Source: Phyto melanocephala
Taxonomy: Eukaryota > Arthropoda > Insecta > Diptera > Rhinophoridae
Reading direction: 5' to 3'
DNA: 64,000 nucleotides
Assembly: GCA_941918925.1 (NCBI GenBank)
Contig: OW799237.1
Coordinates: forward strand, 73,419,126-73,483,125
Part shown: positions 42,382-54,789 of the stretch, one piece after another
Layout of the letters: each line of letters opens with the position of its first letter
How positions within the stretch are numbered: the stretch's first letter is position 1
Translations under genes and position numbers: made by a program
Notes under the pieces: model-generated
What the model saw: the letters and a program-made list of their open reading frames with translations, nothing else
The model's database searches: none
What the model was told of the DNA's origin: nothing

Positions 42382-43517
42382 TTTTTTTTTTTTTCTTACA
42401 GTTAATACTTAAAATCAATAACTGCAAAAATTAAATAAGATCTGGTAAAAAAAATAATATCATATGGATCCTGCCGTTTGATTACGAAAAATATCAATAC
42501 AAATTAAAAGCAAACCGATTTAGGCAAGAATAAAAAAATATCAAGCTTTACGTAATAACGATAACATTTGATGAATCGAAACTCGAATGCTGGCAACACT
42601 GCGATAAGTTTTTACATACGTCATCAAAAACAATGGAGTGAGAGTACCCAACAAACCAAATTTGAATTAAAAATAAGCTAATTGGAGAATAAGCTTATAA
42701 CAACCAATATTCCGTTGCCTTTATCAACAATGCTTGCGAAACACTTATGCTTACTATAGTTTTGTAAGTGTTTATGTTTTTTGATATTATTTATATTTTT
42801 ATTTTGATTTTGTTGAATTACATCTTTGAAAAGTAGCCCAGTAAAGAAAATTAAAAGTTTTCGTTGATAATAAACTAACGGTTGCAAAGACTTCAAACTT
42901 CACCAAAAAATGTTGTCGCAAATTGTTAGTCGATGAAGTGGCAGAAAAGATGTGATGGAAAGGAACAGAGGACAAAAAGAGTATGCGAAGCCTAAGTGTA
43001 GGAAAAACCATAAGAGTAAGTTATTTCATCTATCATATCCATTATCACAGAATTTTATTATTTTTATTAGCTTAAAGAAAGGTTTTGAAAGTAAGCTGAT
43101 TTTAAGCTTTGTACCATAAGCTTGTTCTATACTTAGAGTTATAAGCTTGTTGTATGCTATAGACTAGCAAGCTTATCGCAAGGGTTCAATTATCTCTATT
43201 GAACAATTGTTAGCAAGCCTTTTACAATAGTTTTCACAATACTTTTGTAAGCTATTTCTAAAGCGTTTTGGTTTGTTTCATTATTTTGGTTTCATTATGT
43301 CGCTCTGTTTCTAACACATACAACAATATTCTTTTTAGCCTAAAAAGTCCATCACGCTATGGCTTCGGAAGCCGTTTAATGTTCATCAGTTTAAAATACA
43401 CAATATCGTTGATAACAAAACTGATTCCGTAATAAACTACAATTTTATTGAGTTGTATGCTGTCATACGAGAAGACATTTGGTTTAATTAACAACCCAGC
43501 AAAATAACACATTACAA
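42382..43517. other. Stretch with AAGCTTATA-type inverted motifs
   Basis: Several ATAAGCTT/AAGCTTAT motifs lie at 42670-42700 and 43080-43170, and TTTTGTAAG occurs near 42760 and 43245. A fold-back element is possible but ends were not resolved. No gene recognised. Confidence 0.35.
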
Positions 43518-44334
43518 AACAAGTAAGAGCGCTATATTCGGCCGTGCCGAATCTTATATACCCTTCACAACGTGTAGTCATGCAATAACAGTAGTTTGTA
43601 TCACCATTCATCCCATATAAAATACGTACATACATATAAAAAACATACATATATAAAAACAACCCATTTTAAAATTATAACTTTACGTATGTTAAAAGAA
43701 AAAAATAAATTAAAAAAAAAAATTAAAAAAAAAATATTTTCAAAAATTTTTAAAAAAAATAATTAAAATATATATAATAAATATAAAACAAAAAAAAAAT
43801 TAAAAAAAAAAAAAAAAAAAAAAAATAATAATAAAAATATAAATAATATATTAAATAAAAAATAAAAAAAAAATTAAAAAAAAAATATAAAAATATAAAA
43901 AACAAAAAAAATTTTTTTTTTGGCTCAGCTGGGACGATGCCACGTTTTCTCTAACCACTATACACGTTTGTATGTATGTATGTTGTTGTTGTAATGTTGT
44001 TTTTGTGAAAAAAAATCGAGGTGGTCGTGGGTTTTTGCTCATATCTCAGTTGTTTATGCACCGATATTTCTGATTTTCAATACCGATCTACTCCCGAATA
44101 TTTCTGATATTTTACTACCTCACCCGGGTCCAAGCGATGGGGGGCTTCAAAAAGTTGATTTCAACATACACACGGACAGACGGTCAGACGGACAGACTGA
44201 CAGAGCTTAATCGACTCCCCTATTCATAAGCTTTCAGAAAATATATACTTTATGGGGTCGGAAATGAAAATTGTAGAAATTTCACACGGAATGACAAACC
44301 TATATATACCCTTTTTCACTGTGTGAAGGGTATA
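43518..44334 (-). mobile_element. INE-1-like Helentron, type B, full copy B8
   Basis: Plus strand reads AACAAGTAAGAGCGCTATA, the hairpin TTCGGCCGTGCCGAA, TATACCCTTCACAACGTG, an A/T-only tract, the tRNA-like module near 43930, ATCGAGGTGGTCGTGGG, the microsatellite, the CATAAAGTATATA block and GTGTGAAGGGTATA at 44334. It inserted into an E-family repeat: the E sequence continues on both sides. Confidence 0.87.
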
Positions 44335-44573
44335 ATAATGAGTTGAAAGTACTAGAAAACATTTATTCACTACTTACGATTTGGCATCCAAACCCATTAT
44401 ATTAGAACGGCGATGTCATTGGAGGCAAGCACTTATCAGGCTCGCTTACAAATAGGGATTTAAATAAGTATTTACCATCCTCGCTTACAAATATTGACTC
44501 GTATAAGTACTTATTAAGGTCGCTTATAAATAGGGACTTAATTAAGTACTTACTTTTATAGGAATAAAGAGGT
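44335..44573 (-). repeat. E-family repeat, copy E2
   Basis: Inverse of E1: ATAATGAGTTGAAAGTACT, CACTACTTACGATTTGGCAT, GATGTCATTGGAGGCAAG, CTCGCTTACAAATAGGGATT and TAAGTACTTATTAAGGTCGC. It has an extra CGCTTACAAATA unit. Remains of its other end (AACACATTAC) are at 43505-43515, beyond B8. Confidence 0.7.
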
Positions 44574-46150
44574 ATTTTTAAAAACCTAAATAACACATTA
44601 ATATTATGGAATTACAAAATTCGTTCGGTTCTTTTGAGGACGAAAATTCGGTTTGATTACTTTGCGATACGTTAAATTGAATTTTAAAAATCAGTGAAAA
44701 TCTATAAGTCATCACTTTGTCAATGAAATGCTTTGCCGCTGTTGTCAAAATCATTATTACTTATACCCTAAGCGTGTTAAACTAAATGAGAATTATAAAA
44801 AGTTATATATTTGAATGGCTTCTAGCAAATTCCGCAAAGAGAAATAATATTGTGAGTGTATCTAAACAAATTTCTGAAACTAATTACATACGTATCATGT
44901 TATAAATCAAGTCATTATTTAAATATTTCTTAATAAGGCAGACGATATGTAATAGTAATTGAAGAGTAAGTTATTTAGTTAAGAGCAAGACATTAACTAG
45001 TTTTTGCTGGGAAGTTTTAAAAATGTTTTTGTTTTCCTAAATAGCAGAATTTATTATTAATCGTTAATTAAAACATAAATTTAAAAAAAACTACATAAAT
45101 TAACTCTGATTTTATTGCCGACCAACCCACTGTACAAAGAGTATTCTTTTACACTCAAGTCATGTTTTTTTTAAAGAATTGTATATGAAGCAGTGTACTG
45201 AAGGCATATGTCAGCCCAAATTTATTACATGATTTCTTTGAAAGGAATTGTTTATTTATGGGCATTAAAATTGTATTCCTAAATGTTTTTATTTGCTTAA
45301 AGCATTTTTCTTTTTTATTTATTGTTGATACAACATTTTTATTTTGACGATTTCTATGACACGCTTCTGTGTATTTAGTTGTAATAGTCATATTTATATT
45401 TAATGAACTTGGTAGCAAAATAATTATTTAAAGTTTTTTTCATGGTCTTAGCTACAAAAAGAAAAATCTTAATATTTTCCTTCGTTTTCAGTGGTTGTTA
45501 AATGTATTTAGAAATTTAAGATTTTGATTTTTTTTTTTTTCAACACTTTTAACAAGTTTTTCTTTTGTAAAGTCATTATTTTCAACTTCTTGTAATTGCA
45601 GCAACACAGCGCTGAATGGCATCACCCACAAATACCAACATACATACTTGTACAAACACTTTAAAATAAGTTTAATTAACACCCCATAAACTCAATTAAA
45701 TTGAAATCTGTGTGTCACAAAAAAAAAACGTTTACAAAGACGCAATAAAAGAGATATTTAACGTTCTACGATTTGATTAAGTTTAAAATGTTAGGATACA
45801 ATTATTTGTGGTTTAATTAAAACAAAGTAGATTAGAAAATTTCAAAACAGAATTTTCATAGAAGACAATTTTTGGAAAATAAACTATTTATAGCAATTTG
45901 TCCATAAACAAGAAATTTATCTGAAGCCACAAAAAAAAATACAATTAAAAAAAATAGATTATAAATTCAGAATTAAAATAAACGTTTCCAAACAATGTTA
46001 AATGACAGGAAAATATTTTCAAAAATACTTAAATTTTGTAATTATCTATTCATTCAGTTATTAGCAGTGGTTTTGGTATTTGTAATCAAACTGATTTACC
46101 AGACATTAAATGGAAAAATACAAAATTTAGTTCGAAGACATTTATTTAAT
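44574..46150. other. Stretch without recognised gene
   Basis: AT-rich, no element ends or coding motifs recognised on either strand. Confidence 0.4.
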
Positions 46151-46154
46151 ATTT

Positions 46155-46218
46155 ATGGAAAAATATACTTATATATGCCATATTCGGTTGTATCGAATCT
46201 TTATTACCCTCCACTAAT
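46155..46218 (-). mobile_element. INE-1-like Helentron, type C, 3' end fragment
   Basis: ATACTTATATATGCCATATT, CGGTTGTATCGAATC and TATTACCCTCCACTAATTG are a decayed form of the inverted 3' end seen at 30654-30710. Confidence 0.5.
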
Positions 46219-46369
46219 TGAATATAAAATATGCAAAACCTACGAATGTAAGCACAACCCTTAATGGCCTAACACAATTCTAACGTAACGTACCTTTTCA
46301 TAAAAATTGGCATCTTCAATATATCGCAGATAGAATCTACTTATTTCATTTTTAGAGTGTTTTTGTAAC

Positions 46370-47050
46370 CGCCACCAAAGAAATGGTGGGGATATATTCA
46401 TTTTGTCATTCCGTTTGTATCACATCGAAATATCCCTTTTTCATTAAGTATATATTTTCTGAATCAGGGTTTAATTTAATGACGATCTAGCTATGTCCAT
46501 CAATCTGTCCGTCTGCTGAAAGTCGGACCGAAAAAGCTAGGGGGCTCAAATTTTGCCAAAATATTTATTCTACACAAGGTTTGTTTGGTATTAAAAATGG
46601 GCTAAATCGAAATATTAGGAATAGAGGTGTAGCTCGTATTGCAAGAGAAGGTCAAAAAAACCGTGTCCTTCCAACATCGAATAAAATGCAATTGTATCCA
46701 AACGCAATAACGTATAGCCATAAAATTTCCCAAGTATATTTCCTGAGTGCAAAAAATATTTTTCCCCGAAAATTGCTTAAGTCTATGAGTGGGGATAGAT
46801 CAAAATGTACGAAAATTTATACCACACAGTGTATTTGTCGGTATATTTTAAATTTAAAACCTAATACAACTTACAAAATGATATGTATGATTCTGAATTT
46901 GTGCAAACTTTGCTTTTCGGTCAAAGGCTTTGCTCTGACGGAAAATAAATGTGACACGCCCACTTTTACGCCAACTCCCAAAAGAGTTTACTAGAGAATT
47001 ATTTAAATGCTTAGAAAACTGTTTTCTCGATAAAATCACATTTTTATTAA
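46370..47050 (+). mobile_element. INE-1-like Helentron, type C, 5' part C2
   Basis: From AACCGCCACCAAAG through GGTGGGGATATATTCATTTT, GTCATTCCGTTTGTATCACA, GACGATCTAGCTATGTCC, GGACCGAAAAAGCTAGGGGG and GACACGCCCACTTTTACGCC it follows the 5' half of C1 (opposite strand). The 137-residue open frame at 46581-46994 lies in this noncoding repeat and is not a gene. The 3' half is not recognisable. Confidence 0.75.
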
Positions 47051-48089
47051 GTTTTTGTCCGCGCTGCATGATATAGCCCCAAAAATTAAAACGCCAGATG
47101 AAGCCAATTTGGGTTTATTATATAACATTAAATATCAGCACTTTATTACTTTTTCACACATTATATTAAACTTGTACAATACTTTATTTATTATCTCTCT
47201 TATTGTTATACACGTTTATTATCAAATTCAATTTGATATGCTATGAGCATCAATCGAAAGTAAACACCACACATAATATAATAATTTTTTAACTTCCTTT
47301 TGTCCTCGAATAAATTTTTTTAACATTATATAATATGGATTCGCAAATTATCTAAGGACGGACACAAATTAATCGAATTTTAGAAAATGCAATTTATAAT
47401 TCTTTATGAGATCGTAAATAAATCTTCTAGAAATTACAAACGGACATAAAATTATAAAAAGACAGATAGACAAATTTTATTGTGTATGAAATATTAGAGT
47501 TAATAACAAATATATACATTAAAAAAAAGACCTAATATTTATTTATTTTGTGGCTTTTCATTTTTTTTGTGTTTTTTAAGCCTTTAAAGGTTGCGTTTTT
47601 TAAGCAAATTGTCAAGAATGGCATACGAAATAGACAGCATATTTAAGGACATAAATTATATAAGACTGTGCGAGTGTGTGCACGTGATATGTAAAACACT
47701 TATGTATGTGTTTGCAAGTACTTACATTAAGGTATTCATAGCTTAGTGTGATTATAGTGTTTAGTGTTGCAAATAAATATTGTAATTTATCTAATATTTT
47801 CCATAAATAGGACAATTTTCTAATATATAGCATTTATTAAGAATTTTACGGCATAGAAGAAAACTCGTTGAAAATTACCTATAAAATAAAAAATCACTAT
47901 ACAAAATTTCAATTACAGAAAAATTATAAAATTATTACTGTTAATAAAGTTTTGTTAAAGATTTTCTATAAAGATTTTTATTGAATTTCATTTAAAATGG
48001 GAAGCTAATCGATAAGTTCCTACAAATAGGAAATTTGTAAATTGCCAACCATCAGTAGAAAATTTATTGAAATTCAAAATTTAAATTAA
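47051..48089. other. AT-rich stretch without recognised gene
   Basis: The start may still be decayed type C sequence. Nothing else supported. Confidence 0.4.
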
Positions 48090-48588
48090 AACAAGTAATA
48101 GTACTATATTCGGCCGTGCGGAATGTTATATATCCACCACTACGTGTAGTCATGCAATAACAATTGTTTGTACATATCACCATTCATCTCATATGAAATA
48201 CGTACATAAAATTATAAATTTACGTATGTATGTATGTTAAAAAAAATTAAAAAAAAAAAAAATTAAAAAAAAAATAATAAAAATATATATATATAAATAT
48301 AAAATACAAAAAAAAATTAAAAAATTAAAAAAAAAATTAATAAAAAATATTAAAAAAAATTAAAAAAAGAACAAAACAAATAAAAAAAAAAACATAACAA
48401 AAATAGAAAAGATATAAAAAATATTAAAAAAAAAATAATAAAAATATATACATATAAATATAAAATAAAAAAAAAATTTTAAAAATTAAAAAAAAATAAT
48501 AATTAAAAAATATTAAAAAAAATATATATAATTAAAAAAAATATTTAAAAAAAAACAAATTAAAAAAAAATAATAAAAATATAAATAA

Positions 48589-49662
48589 TCTATATATATA
48601 CAAATGAATCCCTTTTTCACTTGGTCACGGCATCACGCGTGAATGGCTGGACCGATTTCACTAATTCTTTTTTTGTTGTATTTGTTATTATTAGGAGAAG
48701 GTTCTTATGTAAGAAAATAATAATGTGTCACTGGCAGTAATATTCACGTAGTTGACATTAAAACAAAGCAACGTAGTTTACATGCTCTTTACAAATATAT
48801 CTGTCGGAGTCATTTCTTAGTGTACTTTTCACATTGGTTTATACAGGATAATTTGTGCTGTGTATTTTTTTCTGAAGTGTTTGTTCAACAAGGTTAGTCA
48901 AATAATATAGTGTTGGAAACTTTTGATAGACCATTTTAATACTTTTACAAAAGAATAGGTACTACAGTTTTTTTTTTATTTCCAGTTGAATTTTTGTTTC
49001 TAAAAATGCCGGCAATTAGACGTACAAACTTAAGTCGCAGAACCCGTAATGCTGCAAGTCAAAAAAACACAAGAGCAAGTCAAACTGATGAGCAAGGTGA
49101 AACGCGAAATGAAGTTAAACGGAATCGATGGAACCGGAACCAACAAAATGGAAGAGTTGCGTTTAACCCCTATAGAGCTGCATTTAATTATAACAAAGAA
49201 ATTGACTACAGTACACTGCATATCGTTCTATTGGACAAATGAACGTTGTTTGTCAATATTGCAAGGCATTTAAGTTTAAAAATGAAGCCCCTGGATTGTG
49301 TTGCTCGAACGGTCAAGTCAAACTGACGCCGTTGGTACCGCCACCAGAGCCATTACATTCATTGGTTTCCGGAAATGGGCCAAATTCCAGACATTTTTTA
49401 AATAATATTCAGCAATACAATAATTGCTTTCAAATGACATCATTTGGCGCTACAAAAGTAATTCAAGAAAATTTGCCAACTTTTAAGGTAAGTGTATTGA
49501 AAAACTTTGACCACTATTGTTGACAGTTTTCAATTGTATTGTGAAATGACTTAAAGTACATATATAGCTCTGTACTTAATAAAGAAATTAACTTAATTCA
49601 GATAAAAAGGTAACAGATATTTCTTGATTATAGGGCGGTACGAAGTTCGCCGGGTCAGCTAG
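48589..49662 (+). mobile_element. Helitron, internally deleted, with Rep/helicase N-terminus
   Basis: Starts TCTATATATATACAAATG after an A and ends GGCGGTACGAAGTTCGCCGG, GTCAGCTAG before a T. The TC...CTAG ends, the 3' hairpin GGCGGTACGAAGTTCGCC about 12 bp from the end, and A^T insertion without duplication define it as a Helitron. Near the 5' end it has CTGGACCGATTTCACTAATTC, which resembles the GGACCGATTTTTCTGAAACTT motif of family A. Length is 1.07 kb against several kb for autonomous copies, so only the first part of the protein remains. Confidence 0.9.
49006..49523 (+). pseudogene. Helitron Rep/helicase N-terminal remnant
   Basis: Start MPAIRRTNLSRRTRNA at 49006, then NRWNRNQQNGRVAFNPYRAA, FNYNKEIDYSTLH. 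The frame then breaks near 49220 and continues in another frame with GQMNVVCQYCKAFKFKNEA, PGLCCSNGQVKLTPLVPPPE and RHFLNNIQQYNNCFQMTSFG to 49490. This is the N-terminal region of the RepHel protein of animal Helitrons, including its CxxC...CC zinc-finger-like part. The Rep HUH nuclease motif and the helicase are absent. After PTFK a GT-rich junction leads straight to the 3' end. Confidence 0.87.
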
Positions 49663-50097
49663 TATATAAAATAAAAAATAAAAAAAAAATTTTTTTGGCT
49701 CAGCTGGGACTCAGTCGATGCCACGTTAACTCTAACCAGTATTCCACGTTTGTATATATGTGTTGTATGTTGTTGTTGTAAAAAAATAAACGAGGTGGTC
49801 GTGTTTTTTTGCTCATATCTCAGTTGTTTATGTACCGATGTTTCTGATTTTCAATACCGATCTACTCCCGAATATTTCTAATGTTTAAATATCCACCTGG
49901 GTCAAGGCGATGTCGGGGGACTTCAAGAAGTTGATTTCAACATACACACGGGCAGACTGACAAACTGAAAAAGCTTAATCGACTCCCCTATTCATAAGCT
50001 TTCAGAAAAAATATACCTTATGGGGTCGGAAATGAAAATTGTAAAAATTTCACACGGAATGACAAACCCTTTATCACTGTGTGAAGGGTAAAATAAA

Positions 50098-50455
50098 AAA
50101 AAATAATAAAAAAAATGTTTGTCTTAACTGGGATTCGAATCTACGTTCTTCCAGTTTGTATTAGTGTGAAAAGACGAGGTTGTCTTGGTTTTTCATCATA
50201 TCTCAGTTGTTTATTTATTTATTCATTAATTTGAACAGATTATAAGCCCATAAGGCCCAATTAATCTAGTAACAATATGGCTTAAACATTCTAAACTAAT
50301 ATAATGTAAATAACAAAATAAAAAATAAAAATAGAGCGATTTTTCTGATTTACAATACCGATCTGCTCCCGAATATTTCTGACAGACGGACATACTTTAT
50401 GGGGTAAGAAATGAAAATTGTAGATATATCACACGGAATAACAAACCAATATATA
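50098..50455 (-). mobile_element. INE-1-like Helentron, type B, copy B10 (partial)
   Basis: Plus strand shows the tRNA-like TGGGATTCGAATCTACG, GACGAGGTTGTCTTGG, CATATCTCAGTTG, then after an insertion TTTTTCTGATTTACAATACC, CAGACGGACATACTTTATGG and ATCACACGGAATAACAAACC. Sequence changes are more numerous than in B1 or B9. Confidence 0.68.
50203..50335 (-). mobile_element. Short LINE 3' tail insertion
   Basis: TTTATTTATTTATT at its left is the inverse of an AATAAATAAATAAA tail; ATAAGCCCATAAGGCCC and further text are not type B sequence, and type B resumes at 50336. It looks like a short 5'-truncated LINE tail. No coding part remains, so the family is unknown. Confidence 0.5.
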
Positions 50456-51850
50456 CAAAAAAAACTTTAAAAAAATTGGGGTCCTGTTCCTTAAGTCCTA
50501 AACTCTTTGAGCAAACAAACGACATTGACTAAAGTTATTAACTTTGAGCTCTTTTAGGATGTATGTACGTTTGTTGCTAATCTGATTGCTTACCGAACCT
50601 GTCATCATATTTTGGGTAAAAAAATTTATTATTTGGAAGTATTATTTGTTATAGTCCTCGAGCCAAAGTTCCACAAAAATAAACCAAATATCTTCCAAAC
50701 GCTTTAAAACAACATGACCGCCACCGATTATCAATCTTGAACAGCCATAATTTTTTTCAAACAGTATAAAAGAGATCGCCCTAATGAATGCATTAAAGAC
50801 ATGTAAAAAATAACATACATACGTCTTCTTTAGAGATGCTTAAATTACATTTCTGTTGATGCTCTCTGATGATGGCTTGATAAAAGAAACCCAACCTGGG
50901 ACAGTCACTACATAGTCGCACAAGTACTAGTCATTCGTACACACTCTTTAACACTTTATGTTACATAATAAGTGTCAAAAACATTGCAGGTACGATGGTA
51001 AATACTAGAGATAAATTTCTTAATTCATGACTATGCTAGAGCAGACAGTTCCTCGGTCTCATGGACAGCAAAAACAGCGACGTAGTAAATAAATTAAGTA
51101 TGAATTTGTAATGGAGCATCTTTTTGCTTTAAAATATTTTAATTTTATTTTCAGTTATAAGTGAATTTAGTTTTTCACTTAATTACATAACAATGTTAAC
51201 ACACGTCTCTGGCTCTAATAAAATGTCTTCCATTTCACGCTAAATAAAACATGACGTGCAACAATACCTTGACGTATTTCGTTTATTCTAGCATTCATTT
51301 CAACTATCACATATGTTCTATTCTCAAGACGAATGTTAAAGTCTAAAAATAAGCTAGAAAAAACAAATTCTTGTTTTCTTCCTTTTTTAGTTCTAAAGCA
51401 GTTTTTTAACAACAAATATGGGCAAAATTTAAGCAAACACAAAGATTGCTAAAATTAAGTCACAAATAAAGCAAGAAAACAATGAGTCACACGACAAAAG
51501 CGGTAAGAACATTTGGCAAATTGAAGTGAAAAAACATAAAGCAAGATTTCTTTTAAAGAAAAGAATTTAAACAAATAAGATGACCTTGCCGAAACTGATA
51601 TATCACTTACCAACATGAAGAATTTAAATAAAAATTTAGTTCACACACTACTCATCTAGATTCTGAAATTTTTAAGATGTAATAAGAAATATTTTAATCA
51701 CACACATTGGTTTATTCAATAAAAAAATTATTCCAATAAATAACTCACCCCTTATACAACAGATTGATCATATACGATTTTTACTTTTTAGTGCTGCTAG
51801 ATGAGAAGAATTCAAGTACAACGACTACATTCTGCTTTGATTATAAACAG
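50456..51850. other. Stretch without recognised gene
   Basis: No coding motifs or element ends recognised. Confidence 0.4.
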
Positions 51851-51930
51851 ATTTGTACCCCTAACCTGTAATGACTTTGTCATTGTGATTACCATTTCTA
51901 CAAAATTCATTTCCGATCCCATAAAGTATA

Positions 51931-53152
51931 CAAAGAATTGTCCCACTTATTGTACGATCTTAATTGTGAGTCACCCATTAACGTCAAGTCTTTTGTTCAT
52001 CGTTTTTGTTTCAGTGTCAAATTTAAAATCAACAATGAAAAGGTAAAGAATTAAGCAGCGAGTTAAGACTGTTAAAGCATATGCATTTCGTGCACTTCGT
52101 GATTCTTTTGGTCAGCAAAATCGACCAAATGTGTATCCAGATATATTTCGCCAAACCAAGGTGAAGGAAATGTGAAAAGACCAATGCATGCTCGCATAGT
52201 TCTTTCTGCGGAAAACATTGCTGTTGTTCTTGATTGTGTGGCAGAAGAGCCGTCGTGCCCAACAATTAAACATCTCATGAACATCACTGATGAAAATTTT
52301 GAATGAAGATTTGAATTTTCACGCTTAAAAAGTTCAATTGACTTAAGATCAGAAGCCAATTGACCATTCCAAGCATCGTTTATAAATCAACGGGTTGCTT
52401 AAAGTGAATAGTGATTTTAAAAAGAAAATAATCTGCAGTGATAAGCCACACTTTCACCACCAAATTCTTGAACATGGATAATTTCCACATGTAAGTAAAT
52501 GAGAACCCACGAGTTATTGGTGAAAAGCCGATGCATCCACAAACAACTACTGTTTTGTGCATTTTATAGGCTGGTGGCGTTATCGGGCCGTACTTCTTCG
52601 AAAATGAAGTCGGCCAAGCTGTAACTATAAAGAGCATTCGCTATATCGAAATGATAATAAGCTTCTTGTGAACACGCGAAATTCAATGAACGTGTCAACT
52701 CACGTTGTGGCAATGTTAAATGGCCGTCACCATCATGTGATTTGACAACGTTGAACTTCTTCTTTGGGGATATGTAAAAGAATGAACGTCAACAAGCCTA
52801 GAGCAATTCAAGAGCTCAAGGATGGGATAATTCGGCACATTAACGACATTGAAACCTAATTATGTCTCAATGTCATTGAAACTATGAACCATCGGATACA
52901 AGTATGTCATCAAAGTCGTGGTGAGCATATAACTGAAAAAAAATATTTTTGTTGCTGGCAGGGAATTGTATTTGTATTCTTATTTAAACTTTTAAAATAC
53001 ACTCATGTGTATTTATTTATGTGTGCCGAAATTTTCACACATAATTGTCATAGATTCTTCTATCATTATAAAAAAAATATTAAGATAATTCTCCGAAAAA
53101 CCTTTGTTTTATTTACGGTTAACATTAAACGTTTTTGTTGAACAACCCTCTA
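51931..53152 (+). pseudogene. Mariner-type transposase, near full length but heavily mutated
   Basis: Text in order over several frames: AFRALRDSFGQQNRP (52080-52125), NVKRPMHARIVLSAENIAVV, a degraded stretch with ENHLQ-like first Asp motif (about 52430), PQTTTVLCIL and GGVIGPYFFENEVGQAVT (52560-52620), SRCGNVKWPSPSCDLTTLNF (52695-52755), TSLEQFKSSRMG and SQCH. It ends near the terminal repeat whose outer end is CAACCCTCTA at 53143-53152. The same family as 30799-31381 and 54953-55582. Many stops; clearly dead. The left terminal repeat is not recognisable. Confidence 0.72.
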
Positions 53153-53881
53153 CATATTTTCTGAAAGCTTGTGAATAGGAAAGTCGATTGAGTTATATCC
53201 GTCTATCGGTATATTGGAAGAAATAAACTTTTAAAACCTTGTACATGTTGCAGGGACCCATGTGGTTTAATCTTTTATAATTATTCGGGAATAAATCGCA
53301 ATTGAAATCCTGCACAATATCCCCAGGACTTTTTGAGATAAGTGAAAATAAACACGACTTCGTCTGTTTTCTCCTATATTTTTACTAAAAAAGTTAACTC
53401 TCTTCGCGTTCGGATAATTTTAGAATACATTTGTTACTACTTTTAAATATAACATGCCTCTAGGGCTATTCGTTAACAATTTCACCCAAATCGGCTTTTA
53501 TTCGGTAAGCCGAATTGTTAAAAATTATTCCTGCGAAATTATAGTAAATCAGTTTAAAACTAATTGAGATATAAACACCAAAATACAACTGCTTCCGTGT
53601 TTTTATTAAAATTTAAAATCCGAAATAAATTTGTTCAGATTCTATACCACCGAAAGAGTAAATGTTGATCAAATGAAGGAACTTAACCAGGAGAATACAG
53701 CAAACTATAAAAAGTTAAGATCCAAGATGGCATCTTAAATAAAATGGCTGATATATGGGTCATACAAAGTAATTATGGATTTGTCCTCTTCAACACCCAC
53801 AATATTCATGAGAATTCTTTAAACTACAAAAAAAGTAAAATCCAAGATGTCGTCCGAAACAAAACGACGAATGATTTTCTT

Positions 53882-54440
53882 AGTTAGGTTAGGTAAGGTT
53901 GAAATGAAGGGGCACTAAAAGCCCAAACCCATGACAGGTATACACTTATGCCCAGTTGGCATGTTGTGCGCTCCATATGAAAACGGAATTCCCAAACAAA
54001 AACCATAATTATAATATCCCATAAGTAATGGACTAGTCCAAGAACCCAGTCCCCTCAATGTAATTCCTTATGGATCTCCAGTTCAAGTTCCCCAGGTATT
54101 CCAAGTTCGGCATAGTATTCACTGTAAAATTTTCGCGTCTAATATGCCCAAACGCAGGACAACGACAGAGGTAGTGTACCTAAGTCTAATTCCCTTTTTC
54201 TCATGCTAAGACAATTTCATGTGAGCTGGATGGGTATTCAATTCCGTATGACCTGTAATTACACTGGTTAGTCTCCTAAGTGTTAGTCTATTCAGTCTCA
54301 GACTCTCCTTTGATTTCTTAAGATTTGGGTCACCCCATAGTATGTTTGTCACTTTACCGACATCAGTGCTTTGACATTTTCTGGCATGTTTCTCTATCTC
54401 CCAACATTTAAGTTTTCTTAACACAATCTTTATGGGTATC
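53882..54440 (-). mobile_element. 5'-truncated LINE (family I), second copy
   Basis: Plus strand starts AGTTAGGTTAGGTAAGG, TTGAAATGAAGGGGCACT, CATGCCCAGTTGGCATG-like text and GTGCGCTCCAT, as in 36552-37644. The minus strand encodes HARKCQSTDVGKVTNILWGD, KSKESLRLNRLTLRRLTS, VITGHTELNTHPAHM, the C-terminal part after the RNase H domain. This copy keeps ITGH where the first copy has lost it. It is shorter, starting inside the region after RNase H. Confidence 0.8.
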
Positions 54441-54789
54441 AAATGAAAGCAGTTTGCTGGTAAACTACAGCGAAAATCTATGCACCTTAAAATTAAATAT
54501 TAAGTCTTGGCTATGTTACGAAGTGACCATTACACCTGTAATCATGTTTCTGAAGGGTATTATCAGATTCGGCACGACTGACCTTAACACTCCTTCTTAT
54601 TTGTTAGTGAATTCAAATGGTTAAGAACTTCGTATTTGCAAATGTAATATGAAAATGTAGCATATAACTTTAAATGGCAGTGAATAATATTCAATTGACA
54701 TTATAAAGAAAACAATGCTGTAAAAAGAGATGTCAATTTGCTTTAAATTGTGATATCTTGAACGGCATTTTAAAAAACGAATATAATTA

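Larger units (their letters stand above)
48090..50092 (-). mobile_element. INE-1-like Helentron, type B, copy B9 (Helitron inside)
   Basis: Plus strand begins AACAAGTAATAGTACTATA with hairpin TTCGGCCGTGCGGAA, then GTCATGCAATAACAATTG and a long A/T-only tract. It is interrupted by a Helitron at 48589-49662. It resumes with the tRNA-like module near 49700, ACGAGGTGGTCGTG, the CTTATGGGGTCGGAAATG block and GTGTGAAGGGTA near 50090. Confidence 0.82.
51853..54604 (+). mobile_element. INE-1-like Helentron, type B, copy B11 (multiply interrupted)
   Basis: A decayed start TTGTACCCCTAACCTG, GACTTTGTCATT, CATTTCCGATCCCATAAAGTATA stops at 51930, where a mariner begins. The body resumes at 53153 with CATATTTTCTGAAAGCTTGTG and GTCGATTGAG, followed by an internal part with repeated GAGATAT...CGTGTTTTTATTAAAA units. 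A LINE tail interrupts it at about 53882-54440. The 3' end GAAGGGTATTATCAGATTCG...CTTCTTATTTGTT lies at 54540-54604. Confidence 0.72.

Noticed and set aside
46581..46994. 137-residue open frame
   Set aside because: The DNA aligns with the noncoding interior of type C elements on both strands elsewhere; no codon conservation or motif.
49049..49273. Alternative frame of the Helitron Rep region as a separate gene
   Set aside because: It is an out-of-frame shadow of the Rep/helicase N-terminus.
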